Positions 35,298 to 44,483 are shown, counted from the stretch's first letter. The stretch: 64,000 nucleotides of DNA from Haloarcula regularis (GCF_029338315.1 NZ_CP119794.1:3410001-3474000), one strand, 5' to 3'. Numbers and translations: made by a program. Notes: generated by a model not told the origin, from the letters alone.

Positions 35298-35987
35298 CTA
35301 CCGCCTCAGCCATCCGACGAGCGTCACGTCGAAGCGGTGGACGGCATAGAGGAGGCCGACCGAGACGAGGAAGACGGCCGTCGACGCGCCGTAGGACTGG
35401 TTCGTCGCGACGGCCGAGAGCGTCGCGCTCGCGCCCAGGACCCCGCCGACGACCGAGGCGACGATTGGCAGGACACAGCTCACACACGAGAAGAGACCGA
35501 GGACACCGCCGGCGAGGCCGCCGCTGGCGTCGAGCACCGTGACGTAGACCAGGTACGACAGGGTGAGGTAGCCCAGGACCTTCCAGGGCGTCAGCACGAC
35601 GGCCAGCGGCGATCCGCTGTAGACGACGGTCGGCGAGAACCCGGGTGGGGCCGCGAGCACGAACCGGAGGCCGGTGCCCTGGCCACCGAGGCCGGCGACG
35701 CCGCCGATCCAGGCCAGCAGGAGGCCGTACCCGACGGCCACGGCCAGGCCGACGAGCTGCCGGCGCCGCGGTGCCGGTGCGGGACGGACCCGCCAGAACA
35801 CCAGCCCGGCCACGTTGAGCCAGACGAACGGGAAGGCGAGCAGGAACCAGTTTGTGGCTGGCTCCGGAACGAGCGTGAGATACACGAAGACGGCCAGCAG
35901 CTCGGCGTTCAGGACGGCGGCGACGACGAACAGCGACTGGCCGTCGGGGACGAACCTGCGCGGGTCGATTCTGGTGGTGGTGCTCAT
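35298..35987 (-). CDS. Conserved membrane protein of the haem A operon (DUF7546-like)
   Basis: A 229-residue protein with about six membrane helices; a Cys pair occurs in LFSCVSCVLPIVASV in the last third. Its ATG overlaps the stop of the fused haem A/O gene (ATGA), so it is cotranscribed and coupled. The Cys pair, at the membrane surface, could bind a metal or haem; the place suggests a role in cytochrome oxidase assembly. I resembled it to DUF7546 by memory only. Confidence 0.65.
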   Translation of the reverse strand: MSTTTRIDPRRFVPDGQSLFVVAAVLNAELLAVFVYLTLVPEPATNWFLLAFPFVWLNVAGLVFWRVRPAPAPRRRQLVGLAVAVGYGLLLAWIGGVAGLGGQGTGLRFVLAAPPGFSPTVVYSGSPLAVVLTPWKVLGYLTLSYLVYVTVLDASGGLAGGVLGLFSCVSCVLPIVASVVGGVLGASATLSAVATNQSYGASTAVFLVSVGLLYAVHRFDVTLVGWLRR

Positions 35988-37386
35988 AGGACGAGTGCGT
36001 CGACGACGACGGCCAGCAGCAGCGCCCCGAGGTACGCGTTCGAGGCGTGGAACGCCCGGAAGGCCGCCTGCTCGGTCTGCTCGCGGTGGAGGCGGACGAC
36101 CGCCCACAGGAACACCGCGCCCAGCGCCGCCGAGGTCAGCGAGTACAGCGCGCCCAGCGACGTCAGCGCCGCCAGGACGCCCGAAGCCACCAGCGTCGCC
36201 CCGAGGTAGTAGACGATGTGTTTCCGGGTGACCGTCTCGCCGCGGACGACGGGCATCATCGGGAAGCCGCCGGCCTCGTAGTCGTCCTTGTAGGCCAGCG
36301 CGAGGTTGTAGAAGTGCGCGGGCGTCCACAGGAAGATGACCCCGGCGAGTACCAGGCCCGGTAGTCCGATGGCCCCCTCGACGGCGGCCCAGCCGATGAG
36401 CGCCGGGAGCGCCCCGGCGGCGCCGCCCAGGACCGTGTTCTGGACCGTGTTGGGCTTCAGCACCAGCGTGTAGATGACGCTGTAGAACAGGATGGCCGCC
36501 AGCCCGAGGGCGGCCGCCAGTGGGTTGACCAGCCAGAACAGCGCGAGCGAGGCGACAGCCAGCGCGACGCCGAACGACATCGCGTTCCGGACGGGTATCT
36601 GGTGGGTCGCGATGGGCCGGTCGGAGGTCCGGTCCATCCGCTTGTCGACGTCACGCTCCAGCACGTGGTTGAACGTGCCCGACGAGCCGATGGCCAGGAC
36701 CCCGCCGCCCAGGGTCAGGAGTACCGTCCTGAGCGACAGCTGCGGGCCGGCGGCCAGCGCCATTGCGGCGGCGGCGACCAGACACAGCAGCCACATCAGC
36801 CGCGGTTTGGTCAGCCGGACGTACGCAGACGCCGTGGCGAGGAGGCGTTCGCGCGCGGTCATCGACGCCGGCGGCGACGGGGTCGGTTCGTCGGCGCCCT
36901 CGGCGGGCATCGGGTCCGGCGAGGGGTTCCGTACGGGGTCCTCGTCGTCGCTGCCCGTCTCGGCCTCCAGATGCCAGGCCAGCGCCAGGACGAACGCGGT
37001 GAAGATACCCATCCCGACGGCGAGGTGTGCGCCGGGGAGCTGGCCGGCGGCCCCGACGTGGCGACGAACGCACCGAGGGCCACCTGGACGGGGTAGAGGC
37101 CGAGCGCGAGCACCAGCGCGGCTTTCACCCGTGGCCGGGTCGCCGTCCTGAGGCCGGCCACTACTGTCGCGAGCGCGAGTACGCCCACGACGGCCGCCGT
37201 CAGTCGGTGGCCGCGGGCGATGAGCAGCGCCGGGTCGCTCAGGCTCACGGGGCCTCGACACAGCGGCCAGGTCGTACAGGCGGTCACGGCGTCGGTGACC
37301 GCGCTCGTTGCGCCGGCGATGACCAGGAGGTAGACACCGACAGCGGTGGCCGCCAGCAGTCCGGAGAACCGCCGGGTCTCTGCCAT
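35984..37386 (-). pseudogene. ctaB: Heme A synthase / protoheme IX farnesyltransferase fusion (CtaA-CtaB; frameshifted)
   Basis: One gene of about 467 residues joining two haem-modifying parts. Residues 1-150 resemble the half-size CtaA (COX15): GLLAATAVGVYLLVIAGATSAV, TACTTWPLCRG and ARGHRLTAAVVG carry the His and Cys of that family. A linker rich in Asp, Pro and Glu leads to the CtaB part, with the polyprenyltransferase motifs NHVLERDVDKRMDRTSDRP and YKDDYEAGGFPMMP. CtaB adds a farnesyl chain to make haem O for the terminal oxidase. The frame breaks at four C at 37051-37054 (one missing). It starts at 37386, diverging from coxB. Confidence 0.85.
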
Positions 37387-37498
37387 TAGTCGTTTCTTCG
37401 GTGCGGTGCACTTAGACCCCGCGCTTTTTCTCGTGTGCCTGGAACGCGGGCGCCCGGGAAATGTCGGGGACCGGACGCCCACAGCTGGAAGACAGCAG

Positions 37499-37506
37499 TT
37501 ATTTAT
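37499..37506 (+). promoter_or_regulatory. TATA box of coxB
   Basis: TTATTTAT stands about 27 bases before the coxB ATG at 37530, fitting a leaderless transcript. The gene is divergent from the CtaA-CtaB fusion, so both promoters lie in this 143-base gap. Confidence 0.6.
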
Positions 37507-37529
37507 CTCCCAAATCCTAACCCGCGGAT

Positions 37530-38255
37530 ATGACTCGGAAACGTGCCGGCCTGGTCGCGCTGTTCGGCGTGGCGTTACTCGCGCTCGCCGTCGAACCGGC
37601 CGCCGCGCAGACAGCGGACTCGACGACGGAGAGTCTCATCTGGGGCCTGAACCAGAACCTGCTCTACGTCGCGATTCCCATCACGGTACTCGTCGAAGGG
37701 ATTCTCATCTACACCGTCTGGCGGTTCCGGAACAAGGAAGAAGCGCTCCCGACCATGGAGAACCGCCGCTTGGAGATCACCTGGACAATCGCGACGGCCA
37801 TCATCCTGCTGTTCGTCGGCGTCGCCTCCTACCAGGTGATGGCGAGTCCCTACGTGACGGCGTCGGCCGGTGACAGCGCCGAACTGGCTGACCAGAACCC
37901 CGAACGCATCGAAGTCGTCGCCCAGCGCTACGGCTGGACGTTCAACTACGGTCAGACGGACGTCTCGACGCAGGGCACCCTGCGCATCCCGGCCGACCAG
38001 GAGGTGGTCCTGCGGATAACCTCGACCGACTGGCTCCACGCCTTCCACGTCCCGGGCCTGGGCCTGAAGTCCGACGCCTTCCCCGGCCAGCACAACCGCA
38101 TCCGGACGGTCGCCAACAACCCCGGCACGTACCAGCTCTACTGCGCGGAGTACTGTGGCTCCGGCCACTCCCAGATGCTGGGCACCGTCGAGGTGCTGCC
38201 CCAGGACGAGTACGACCAGTGGCTCCAGAGCCAGCAAAACGAGACCGCGAACTGA
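37530..38255 (+). CDS. coxB: Cytochrome c oxidase subunit II
   Basis: A 241-residue subunit. A signal peptide (to about AAAQ, residue 27) and two membrane helices (LYVAIPITVLVEGILIYTVWRF and TWTIATAIILLFVGVASYQVM) precede the copper domain. The CuA ligands are H170 in DWLHAFHVP, C205 and C209 in CAEYCGSGH, H213 and M216; all are present. It accepts electrons from a soluble carrier (haloarchaea use halocyanin-like proteins). Subunit I is not nearby. It begins at the ATG after the TATA box. Confidence 0.92.
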   Translation: MTRKRAGLVALFGVALLALAVEPAAAQTADSTTESLIWGLNQNLLYVAIPITVLVEGILIYTVWRFRNKEEALPTMENRRLEITWTIATAIILLFVGVASYQVMASPYVTASAGDSAELADQNPERIEVVAQRYGWTFNYGQTDVSTQGTLRIPADQEVVLRITSTDWLHAFHVPGLGLKSDAFPGQHNRIRTVANNPGTYQLYCAEYCGSGHSQMLGTVEVLPQDEYDQWLQSQQNETAN

Positions 38256-38300
38256 GTCTCCCGGCCAAACCGTTTCCTCGGTCCCGTCCCTGATAGGGGT

Positions 38301-38735
38301 ATGGAGTTCTACGACGACCTCGCGGTCGGTGACACGGCGTCTTTCGGCACCTACCAGGTCACGCGCGACGAGATCGTCTCCTTCGCCCGGCAGTACGATC
38401 CCCAGCCGTTCCACACCGACGAGGCCGCCGCCGCGTCCTCGATGTTCGGCGGGCTGGTCGCCAGCGGATGGCATACGGGCGCGATGACGATGCGCCTGCT
38501 CGTCGATAACTACCTCTCCGGGTCCGGGGCGCTGGGCGCCTTGGGCGTCGACGATCTCCGGTGGCCCACCCCGGTCGAACCGGGCGACGAGCTCTCGGTG
38601 CGTGTCGAGATCCTCGAGAAAGATGTCTGGGACGAGACCAGAGGGCGCGTCGCCACCGAGATCACGACGACGAACGACGACGGGGCCGTCGTCCTCTCGA
38701 TGGTCGCACAGGTCCTGTGGCGCCGCCGAGACTAA
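38301..38735 (+). CDS. MaoC-family dehydratase
   Basis: A 144-residue single hot-dog protein. The hydratase-2 catalytic motif is YDPQPFHTDEAAA (residues about 32-44), with Asp and His of the active pair. MEFYDDLAVGDTASFGTYQVT is the usual opening. It likely hydrates an enoyl-CoA, perhaps R-specifically as in polyhydroxyalkanoate supply. It is a second MaoC in this window; the one at 3253 is closer to a methylaspartate-cycle enzyme by context. Confidence 0.85.
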   Translation: MEFYDDLAVGDTASFGTYQVTRDEIVSFARQYDPQPFHTDEAAAASSMFGGLVASGWHTGAMTMRLLVDNYLSGSGALGALGVDDLRWPTPVEPGDELSVRVEILEKDVWDETRGRVATEITTTNDDGAVVLSMVAQVLWRRRD

Positions 38736-39506
38736 TCAGCCACAGACGTTCGCAGACGCGTACACCTCGCCGGTGTTGGCGATGGTGGCGCCGACGCCGA
38801 GGCGTTCGATGCCCGGGAGCAGGAGCCGGTCGCGATAGATGTTCGAGGCCATCCAGTCGTCGACGATGGCCCTGGCCACCGCGCGGTCGTCCTCGAGGAA
38901 CCGCTCCTCGCCGTCGACCGTGTAGGTCTGGCCGGCCACGACTCTCCCGACGGCCTCGAACTGGTTGCGTTCGGGGTTGTCGGGCTTGACGACGTAGCTG
39001 CCACGCTCGGACTTGTAGACGCAGGTATCATAGATGTCGTGTTTCCGGTACCGGTCGGCGCTCGAGACGCCGTCGATCTCGTGCACGGCACGACCCTCGG
39101 TCGCCATGCCAGCGCTGTGGTCGAGCGCGAGGTCGTCGAGCTCCTTGGACGTCGTCCCGGTGAGCTCGAGCGGCTCGAGGCCTTTCGCCTGTCGCTCTTC
39201 GTTGATGAACTGTTCGATGTGCTCTGCGACGTTGTCGCCGTTGAACTCCCACGGTGGGATGGGCGTTCGCTCCGTCTCGGTCTCGGTCGCATCCGGTTCG
39301 TCGTCCGCGGTCGGCGTCTCGGTCGCCGCCGCGCCATCGTCGCCGTCGTTACCCGTCGGTGTCTGCGTCGGTTCTTCGGGCGCGCCGCCGTCACTCATTG
39401 CCGGCGCTGGCCCGTCGCCACCGATCTGCATGCCGATGAGGGTGCCGACACCGACCGCAGAGAGCAGCACGATTATCCCGACCAGGATGATACCCTTGTT
39501 GACCAT
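38736..39506 (-). CDS. CAP (SCP/PR1) domain secreted or membrane-anchored protein
   Basis: A 256-residue protein. The N-terminal hydrophobic helix (IILVGIIVLLSAVGVGTLIGM) anchors or exports it; residues 35-85 are a low-complexity Asp/Thr/Glu/Pro linker. The CAP domain follows: INEERQAKGLEPL, DLALDHSAGMATEGRAVH and AIVDDWMASNIYRDRLLLP contain the conserved helices and pocket His, Glu. The C-terminal VYASANVCG gives a disulfide partner for C162-type Cys. CAP proteins are extracellular; function in archaea unknown. Confidence 0.82.
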   Translation of the reverse strand: MVNKGIILVGIIVLLSAVGVGTLIGMQIGGDGPAPAMSDGGAPEEPTQTPTGNDGDDGAAATETPTADDEPDATETETERTPIPPWEFNGDNVAEHIEQFINEERQAKGLEPLELTGTTSKELDDLALDHSAGMATEGRAVHEIDGVSSADRYRKHDIYDTCVYKSERGSYVVKPDNPERNQFEAVGRVVAGQTYTVDGEERFLEDDRAVARAIVDDWMASNIYRDRLLLPGIERLGVGATIANTGEVYASANVCG

Positions 39507-39581
39507 CTCGCAACCGGGTAGACGACGCGAGTATGTAAGTGTAAGGTCGCTTCTACCGGAGTAATACCGTCCTACCTAAGG

Positions 39582-39624
39582 GTCGGTTCGGCGACAACGT
39601 GTCGGTTCGGAAAGGCACATAAGG
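39582..39624 (+). promoter_or_regulatory. Repeated element and TATA box upstream of srp19
   Basis: GTCGGTTCGG occurs twice, at 39582-39591 and 39601-39610, with starts 19 bases apart (about two helical turns). The TATA-like CATAAGG (39618-39624) lies 26 bases before the srp19 ATG at 39645. The spacing suggests two protein-binding sites facing the same side of DNA upstream of a leaderless promoter. Confidence 0.4.
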
Positions 39625-39644
39625 ATACGGAGGCGACGGTCTGT

Positions 39645-39923
39645 ATGGTCGACAACGTCATCTGGCCGGCGGCGCTCGACGCCGGGGCCACCCGCAGCGA
39701 GGGGCGACGCGTCCCACTGGACCTCGCGGTGGAGGACCCCACCGTCGACGAGATCGCGAAGGCGGTCCAGCAGGTCGGGTACGACTCGGTCATCGAACGG
39801 GACAAGACGTACCCGCGCGAGTACGAACAGCGGGGCCGGGTGCTGGTGAAGAACGCCGACGACGCGAGCAAGAGCGACCTGCTCGGTGCCGTGGCGGCGT
39901 ACCTCCAGGTCCTGCGCGAATGA
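39645..39923 (+). CDS. srp19: Signal recognition particle 19 kDa protein
   Basis: A 92-residue protein that binds helices 6 and 8 of 7S RNA and helps assemble SRP54. [21 protein letters not shown] is typical: the WPAxLD start and the RRVP motif ([13 protein letters not shown]) that contact [14 protein letters not shown] is the last beta strand of the fold. Its stop overlaps the Gar1 ATG (ATGA). Length is normal. Confidence 0.92.
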   Translation: MVDNVIWPAALDAGATRSEGRRVPLDLAVEDPTVDEIAKAVQQVGYDSVIERDKTYPREYEQRGRVLVKNADDASKSDLLGAVAAYLQVLRE

Positions 39924-40146
39924 GACGCGTCGGGGCCGTCGTCCGGACCGCACAGGGCCTGGCCGTCGTCCGGGCCCCGACGAGACCTACGCGGACGTCG
40001 GGACGGCCGTCGTCGACGAGGACCTGCGCACGGTCGGCACCGTCGTCGACGTCTTCGGCCCGGTCGACCGCCCCTACCTCGCGGTCGACCCGTCGGACGC
40101 GGTACACCTGCCGGGCCTGCTCGGACAGACGCTGTACGCCCGCTGA
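39920..40146 (+). pseudogene. gar1: H/ACA ribonucleoprotein protein Gar1 (frameshifted)
   Basis: A 75-residue beta-barrel protein of the RNA-guided pseudouridine synthase complex. The first frame gives [20 protein letters not shown], the second resumes with DETYADVGTAVVDEDLRTVG and VVDVFGPVDRPYLAVDPSD, the Gar1 core. Four C at 39975-39978 should be five. It is coupled to srp19. In other archaea gar1 is often beside RNA-metabolism genes. Confidence 0.85.
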
Positions 40147-40192
40147 GTCGAGGCTTCGAAACCCTGAAACCGACGCTCGCCGACCGTCCGGT

Positions 40193-41239
40193 ATGGACAC
40201 GCGCTGGCGAGTGATCGCCGCGAGCGGACTCATCGCACTCATCTTCCTGGTCGTCCAGCTGGGGGCGCTGGCACTGGTCGAGCCCTTCCAGTCGGCGGGC
40301 TACCAGGCCGTCGAGGACCCGTCCGATCCGACCAACAGCATCGCCTACGTCTTCGCCATCCTCGTCGCGACGGCGGTGATGCTGGCGGCGTTCAAGTTCA
40401 ACGTCGACCAGCTCATCCGCGCGATCGTCGTCTTCTCGGGCGCCTGGCTCTCGCTGTTCGTCTTCCGGGTCGTGGTCCCCCCTGTCGTGACCGTCGGCGG
40501 GTTCAACGTCGTCGCCTGGGGCCTCGCGGCCCTCGTCGCGGCGGGCCTGCTGGTCTATCCGGAGTGGTACGTCATCGACGCCACCGGGGCGGTGATGGGC
40601 GCGGCGGCCGCGGGCCTGTTCGGCATCAGCTTCGGCATCCTCCCCGCACTCGTGCTGTTGACCGTCCTGGCCGTCTACGACGCCATCAGCGTCTACGGGA
40701 CCGAGCACATGCTGACGCTGGCCTCGGGCGTGATGGACCTGCGCGTCCCCGTGGTGCTGGTGATTCCCCTCTCGCTCTCGTACTCGTTCCTCGACGCCGA
40801 GACGCCCACGCCAGGCGCGGAGGACGATGCGGACGGGCCCGACGGCGACACCACCGCATCCGACGCGCCCCTCACCGATGGCGAGGGCGACTCGGGGCCC
40901 GCCGAGGACCAGCCCGACGCGAGTCCCGGCGGCCCGCTGGACAGGGACGCGCTCTTTATCGGCCTCGGCGACGCCGTCATCCCGTCGGTGCTGGTCGCCA
41001 GCTCGGCGTTCTTCGCGCCGGCGGGCATCGCCACCGTCCTCGGCGTCCCTCTACCGACCGTGACCGCGATGGTCGGCACGTTCGCCGGCCTCGCGGTCCT
41101 CCTCTGGATGGTTCTCAAGGGCCGGGCCCACGCCGGGCTCCCGCTGTTGAACGGCGGGACCATCGCGGGGTACCTCCTCGGTGCGCTCGCGGCGGGCATC
41201 ACGCTGGTCGACGCGCTGGGCCTCGCGCCGTACCTGTGA
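40193..41239 (+). CDS. Presenilin-like intramembrane aspartyl protease (PSH)
   Basis: A 348-residue, nine-helix membrane protein. The catalytic motifs are YD (Tyr162-Asp163, in LAVYDAISVYG), GLGD (257-260, in FIGLGDAVIPS) and the PAL-equivalent in GLPLLNGG (Pro317). Both catalytic Asp (163, 260) are present. Between helices 6 and 7 is a 50-residue low-complexity acidic loop (about 203-250). PSH-type proteases cleave peptides within the membrane; substrates unknown. The start at 40193 is 47 bases after gar1. Confidence 0.9.
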   Translation: MDTRWRVIAASGLIALIFLVVQLGALALVEPFQSAGYQAVEDPSDPTNSIAYVFAILVATAVMLAAFKFNVDQLIRAIVVFSGAWLSLFVFRVVVPPVVTVGGFNVVAWGLAALVAAGLLVYPEWYVIDATGAVMGAAAAGLFGISFGILPALVLLTVLAVYDAISVYGTEHMLTLASGVMDLRVPVVLVIPLSLSYSFLDAETPTPGAEDDADGPDGDTTASDAPLTDGEGDSGPAEDQPDASPGGPLDRDALFIGLGDAVIPSVLVASSAFFAPAGIATVLGVPLPTVTAMVGTFAGLAVLLWMVLKGRAHAGLPLLNGGTIAGYLLGALAAGITLVDALGLAPYL

Positions 41240-41246
41240 GGCCTGG

Positions 41247-42252
41247 TTATCGGCCAGTGAGCGCCTCGCTCGCGGGCGAACTCGATCTCCTCGCCCAGGC
41301 CCGCCTCCCGCGCGCGGTCGTAGAGCAACTTCCCGGCTGCCACCGTCTCGATTGCCGTCCCGCCCGAGTCGAAGACGGTCACGTCGTCGCGTGACTCCCG
41401 CCCCTGGGCCGAGCCGGCGACGACCTCGCCGAGTTCGGCGTGGACGTGGTCCTCGTCGATATCACCTGCTTCGAGGGCCGCGATGAACGACCCGGCGTCC
41501 CGCGTGACCCGGGCCCGGAGGTCCGGGACGTACGTCGCCCGCGCGATCGTCTCGGCGTCGAGCTCGCGCTTCTCCGGGTGATACTGTCCCATCGCCGTGA
41601 CGTGCGCGCCGTCCTCGAGGACCGACCCGTCGAAGACGGGTTCGCTGGCCGTGGTCGCGGTGACGACCACGTCGGCCCCCTCGACGGCGGCGGCGGAGGA
41701 CGCCACCGCCGCTACCGTCGGGTCGAGCTCCTCGTTCAGCTCCGCGGCGAACGCCTGGCGGTGCTCGGGAGTCGGCGAATACACCTCGACCCGGTCGAAG
41801 TCCCGCACCGTGACGGCCGCGCGGACCTGGCCCCGGGCCTGGGCGCCGCTGCCGATGACCGCGAGGTCCGTGGCGTCCGCACGAGCGAGCGCGTCGATAC
41901 CGACCGCGCCGACCGCGCCCGTCTTGAAGGGGTTCATGCTCGCCCCGTCGAGGAGGGCCAGCGGCGCGCCCGACTCGGCGTCGAATATCGGAAGGGCGAA
42001 GTGAGCGTCCTGGGCCCCGAAGCCCGCTGCGTAGGTGTATCCACCCATCGCGCCCGTCTCCGGGAGAATCGCGAGGTAGCCCGTCAGCATGCCTCCGGGG
42101 TCCTCGTTGAACAGCGTCGTGCGTGGCTCTGCCGGGGCGCCCTCGCCCCGCTCGTGGTATCCCTCACGGACCGCGTCGACGTACTCGGCGGGCGTCCCCA
42201 GGTCGGCGACGTCGTCGCTCGTGAGAAACAGCGCGGTCGAATCAGCTGTCAT
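41247..42252 (-). pseudogene. Ornithine cyclodeaminase / mu-crystallin family protein (frameshifted at the C-terminus)
   Basis: A family protein of about 335 residues with an NAD(P)-binding Rossmann domain: DLAVIGSGAQARGQVRAAV. The N-terminal part holds PAEPRTTLFNEDPGG and FALPIFDAESGAPLALLDG. Members include ornithine cyclodeaminase, alanine dehydrogenase and ketimine reductase; specificity is open. The last 12 residues read off-frame: plus-strand GGG (41273-41275) seems two G short, and restoring gives a tail EFAPASEALTGR ending at 41247. The unrestored frame would run hundreds of residues antisense to the presenilin gene. Confidence 0.8.
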
Positions 42253-42364
42253 GTGTCGGTGTTTGCCCGACCGGGCCTTAACCCATGTGGCGGGGTAGAG
42301 GGGAGCTGATTCTCGAGCAATCGCTCGAGACTGAAAAAGAACGAACGCTGACGGGTTCAGCGAC

Positions 42365-42583
42365 TCAGTCGGCGGTCTGGAGCGGCTCGGCCTGCGACGT
42401 GTCGGTCGGCGTCGGGTCGACGGGGGCGCGGACGAACATCGCGTGACCGATGAGGCCGACGGCGACGACTGACGCCAGCGGAATCGCGGTCGTGAGTTCG
42501 AAGCCGGCGAGCGTGAGCCCACCAGTGATTCCTGCCATCGCGAGCGGGATGAGGCCGAGGACAATGTCGTAGTAACCCGTCAT
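42365..42583 (-). CDS. Small two-helix membrane protein
   Basis: A 72-residue protein with two membrane helices (IVLGLIPLAMAGITGGLTLAG and AIPLASVVAVGLIGHAMF) and a Pro/Thr-rich acidic tail. The start ATG at 42583 is preceded by very AT-rich DNA. No family is recognised; such small proteins occur widely in haloarchaea. Confidence 0.6.
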   Translation of the reverse strand: MTGYYDIVLGLIPLAMAGITGGLTLAGFELTTAIPLASVVAVGLIGHAMFVRAPVDPTPTDTSQAEPLQTAD

Positions 42584-43072
42584 AAGTACAATTATTCGTA
42601 TGAACTATGAGTACATAAGTGTTTCCCGTAGCCAACAGATAATATTCTCAGTAGGTACTATGTAGTTACTATATAGCCCAGAGAAAACCAACCGATAACT
42701 TATGCATCGCTTCGGTGCGGAAAGTGCCGGTAACGGACTCCTAACGTTTATATTGGGCCGAGTGAGTGACAGTACCGGACCCAAAGAGCGAACTCGCGCG
42801 CAGTGTTGTTCGCGTTCTGTCCAGTCGTCGAACTAATGGACTTTCGAGGCGGGCTCCAGTACCCGCGGGGCATAACACATCGACGCGTGAAAACAGCCCC
42901 TCCAGCAGCGGTTCGAAGGCGAGGGGGACGTCGCTCGGTTCGATCGCGGCCCGACTTGCCACTCGTCTCGGGAGCCGATTTTTCCCGCTGATAATCGGGA
43001 AGGAGCGCTTATTATGTGAGACAGGATACCACGATATGGAGGGAATGCGGCGCGGGACCTGCCCCAGCATCA
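42584..43072. other. AT-rich gene-free stretch with a palindrome and an orphan promoter
   Basis: The first 170 bases are far richer in A/T than the rest of the window. They include a 19-base imperfect palindrome (42658-42676) and a TATA box TTTATATT (42747-42754) on the plus strand that no clear coding start follows. A second AT-rich element, TTATTATG (43009-43016), lies before the small gene at 43073. The rest has no convincing ORF. Confidence 0.6.
42658..42676. promoter_or_regulatory. Nearly perfect 19-base palindrome, possible operator
   Basis: CTATGTAGTTACTATATAG reads almost the same on both strands: only one pair per arm and the centre base differ. It lies between the small membrane gene (start 42583) and the orphan TATA at 42747. 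A dimeric regulator site is a reasonable guess. Confidence 0.45.
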
Positions 43073-43237
43073 ATGAGCACCAACGCTACGGACGAAACCG
43101 CCGACGTCGCGGGAAACGAGAAGACGCGATACGCAGAGTTGCGCATCGGAGACGACGAGTTCGTCATCTACGATCGGGAGAACCACCAGGCGTGGATCCA
43201 GTCCTCGAAGACAGTCTCGGTACACGACCTTCGGTAG
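43073..43237 (+). CDS. Small haloarchaeal protein (DUF7331-like)
   Basis: A 54-residue soluble protein: MSTNATDETADVAGNEKTRY, then YAELRIGDDEFVIYDRENHQ and WIQSSKTV. The core resembles the small haloarchaeal DUF7331 family, which keeps the pattern of an aromatic, a Gly-Asp-Asp turn and YDxENxxAW. It is a compact beta structure with no catalytic residues. Function unknown. The ATG at 43073 leaves a leader of about 30-50 bases after the AT-rich TATA at 43009. Confidence 0.65.
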   Translation: MSTNATDETADVAGNEKTRYAELRIGDDEFVIYDRENHQAWIQSSKTVSVHDLR

Positions 43238-43323
43238 GCGCGTCATCCCCGGCGTGGGGTCGGACCCCGGCGACAGCGGCCGCCGCCGATGTCGCGTGTG
43301 ACACCTCCGGAGCCTCCTTTTGC

Positions 43324-43743
43324 CTACTCTGCCAGTACCAGCGTCGCGATCAGGCGCCACCCCACGAGGAGCACACCCCCGACGAACGTCGAGACGAGCG
43401 CGAACGTGAGTGCGGCGTCGCCGTGGAACACGGCGGTCGCTCGGAGCAGCTGAGCGACGACCACGGCGAGGACCCACCCGCCGAACGTGGTCGCGAGTGT
43501 CCGTCCGAGCGAGCTGCGTGACGGGGCGGCGTACAACCCGCCCGCGACGGCGACGAGTCCCCACCCGATGAGAAACGGGGCCAGCGTTCCGCCGACCCGA
43601 CCGGGGTTTGCCAGCGGGTCGATGCCGTGTGAGTACTCGCCGGCGACGACGAAGATCAGGAGCGCGAGCACGTCCCCGAGCGCGAGCACGGCGGTCCTAG
43701 ACGACAGTTCGACTCGGCCGCTCTCGACCGTCGAGACGCTCAT
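43324..43743 (-). CDS. DUF3054 family membrane protein
   Basis: A 139-residue protein with four membrane helices. The second helix region IDPLANPGRVGGTLAPFLIGW and the ending RATAVFHGDAALTFALVSTFVGGVLLVGWR match the DUF3054 family. The function is not known; it stands alone here. Confidence 0.8.
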   Translation of the reverse strand: MSVSTVESGRVELSSRTAVLALGDVLALLIFVVAGEYSHGIDPLANPGRVGGTLAPFLIGWGLVAVAGGLYAAPSRSSLGRTLATTFGGWVLAVVVAQLLRATAVFHGDAALTFALVSTFVGGVLLVGWRLIATLVLAE

Positions 43744-43779
43744 ACCCGCCGTTGGGGGCGGCGGTACTTTGCTCTCCCG

Positions 43780-44343
43780 CTATCGACGGCCGGCGACCGT
43801 GTAGGCGAACCCGCGCTCGACGACCGCCGGAGTCAGTCCGGCGGCGCTCATCGCAGCGGTCAGGTCTGACGGCGTGTAGAACGCCGAGTCGAACCCGACG
43901 AGCCGCTCGGCGGCGACCAGGCCCCGGCCGCGTACCGTGGTCGGGTCGAACTCCCTGACGACGAGGACACCACCGGGCCGTAGAACCCGGGCCGCCTCCG
44001 CGAACACCGCGTCCACGTCGCGGATGTGGTGAAGCGCGTCGACGACGAAGACGGCGTCGACGGCTGCCGTGCGAACCGGCAACCGCGTGGCGTCGCCGAC
44101 GACGCCAGCGACGCCGTTCTCGCGCGCCCGGGCGATCATCCCCGGCGCGGCGTCGACCACCGTCCGCTCGGGGACGTCGAGTCGCCGGACGGCCCGTCCC
44201 GGGCCCCCGCCGACGTCCAGCGCGCGCACTATCTCTCGGTCGGCGACGGCCAGCCCCGCCCGGAGCTTGCTCACGCGGGCGCGGGGCATCACCAGGTCGT
44301 AGGCGCGCGCGAACCGGTCGAACCGGTCGACGTCGGCGTGCAT
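43780..44343 (-). CDS. Class I SAM-dependent methyltransferase
   Basis: A 187-residue methyltransferase of the UbiE/menaquinone-like group. Motif I is ALDVGGGPGRAVRRL, motif II VVGDATRLPVRTAAVDAVFV, post motif LHHIRDVDAVFAEAARVLRPGGVLVV. The N-terminus (MHADVDRFDRFARAYDLVMPR) suggests a start at 44343. The methyl acceptor cannot be told; resemblance to quinone methylases is weak. Confidence 0.82.
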   Translation of the reverse strand: MHADVDRFDRFARAYDLVMPRARVSKLRAGLAVADREIVRALDVGGGPGRAVRRLDVPERTVVDAAPGMIARARENGVAGVVGDATRLPVRTAAVDAVFVVDALHHIRDVDAVFAEAARVLRPGGVLVVREFDPTTVRGRGLVAAERLVGFDSAFYTPSDLTAAMSAAGLTPAVVERGFAYTVAGRR

Positions 44344-44483
44344 ACCCCCTCGTTCGCGACCCAGGTATTTACACGCCCGTTCCCCGACGGCGCTGGCCGC
44401 GGTCACGGTGGGGTGGCGGCCGACCCGTGTGCCCGCCCAGCAGGTCCATACCTGGTCGGCCCGTAGTGTCCGCCGACCGTCAC

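Noticed and set aside
40693..41246. Continuation of the ornithine cyclodeaminase frame antisense to the presenilin gene
   Set aside because: Caused by the frameshift near 41274; restoring the G run gives a stop at 41247.
42766..43521. A 251-codon plus-strand frame through the AT-rich region
   Set aside because: Arg-rich, overlaps the small gene at 43073 and the DUF3054 gene; no start context.
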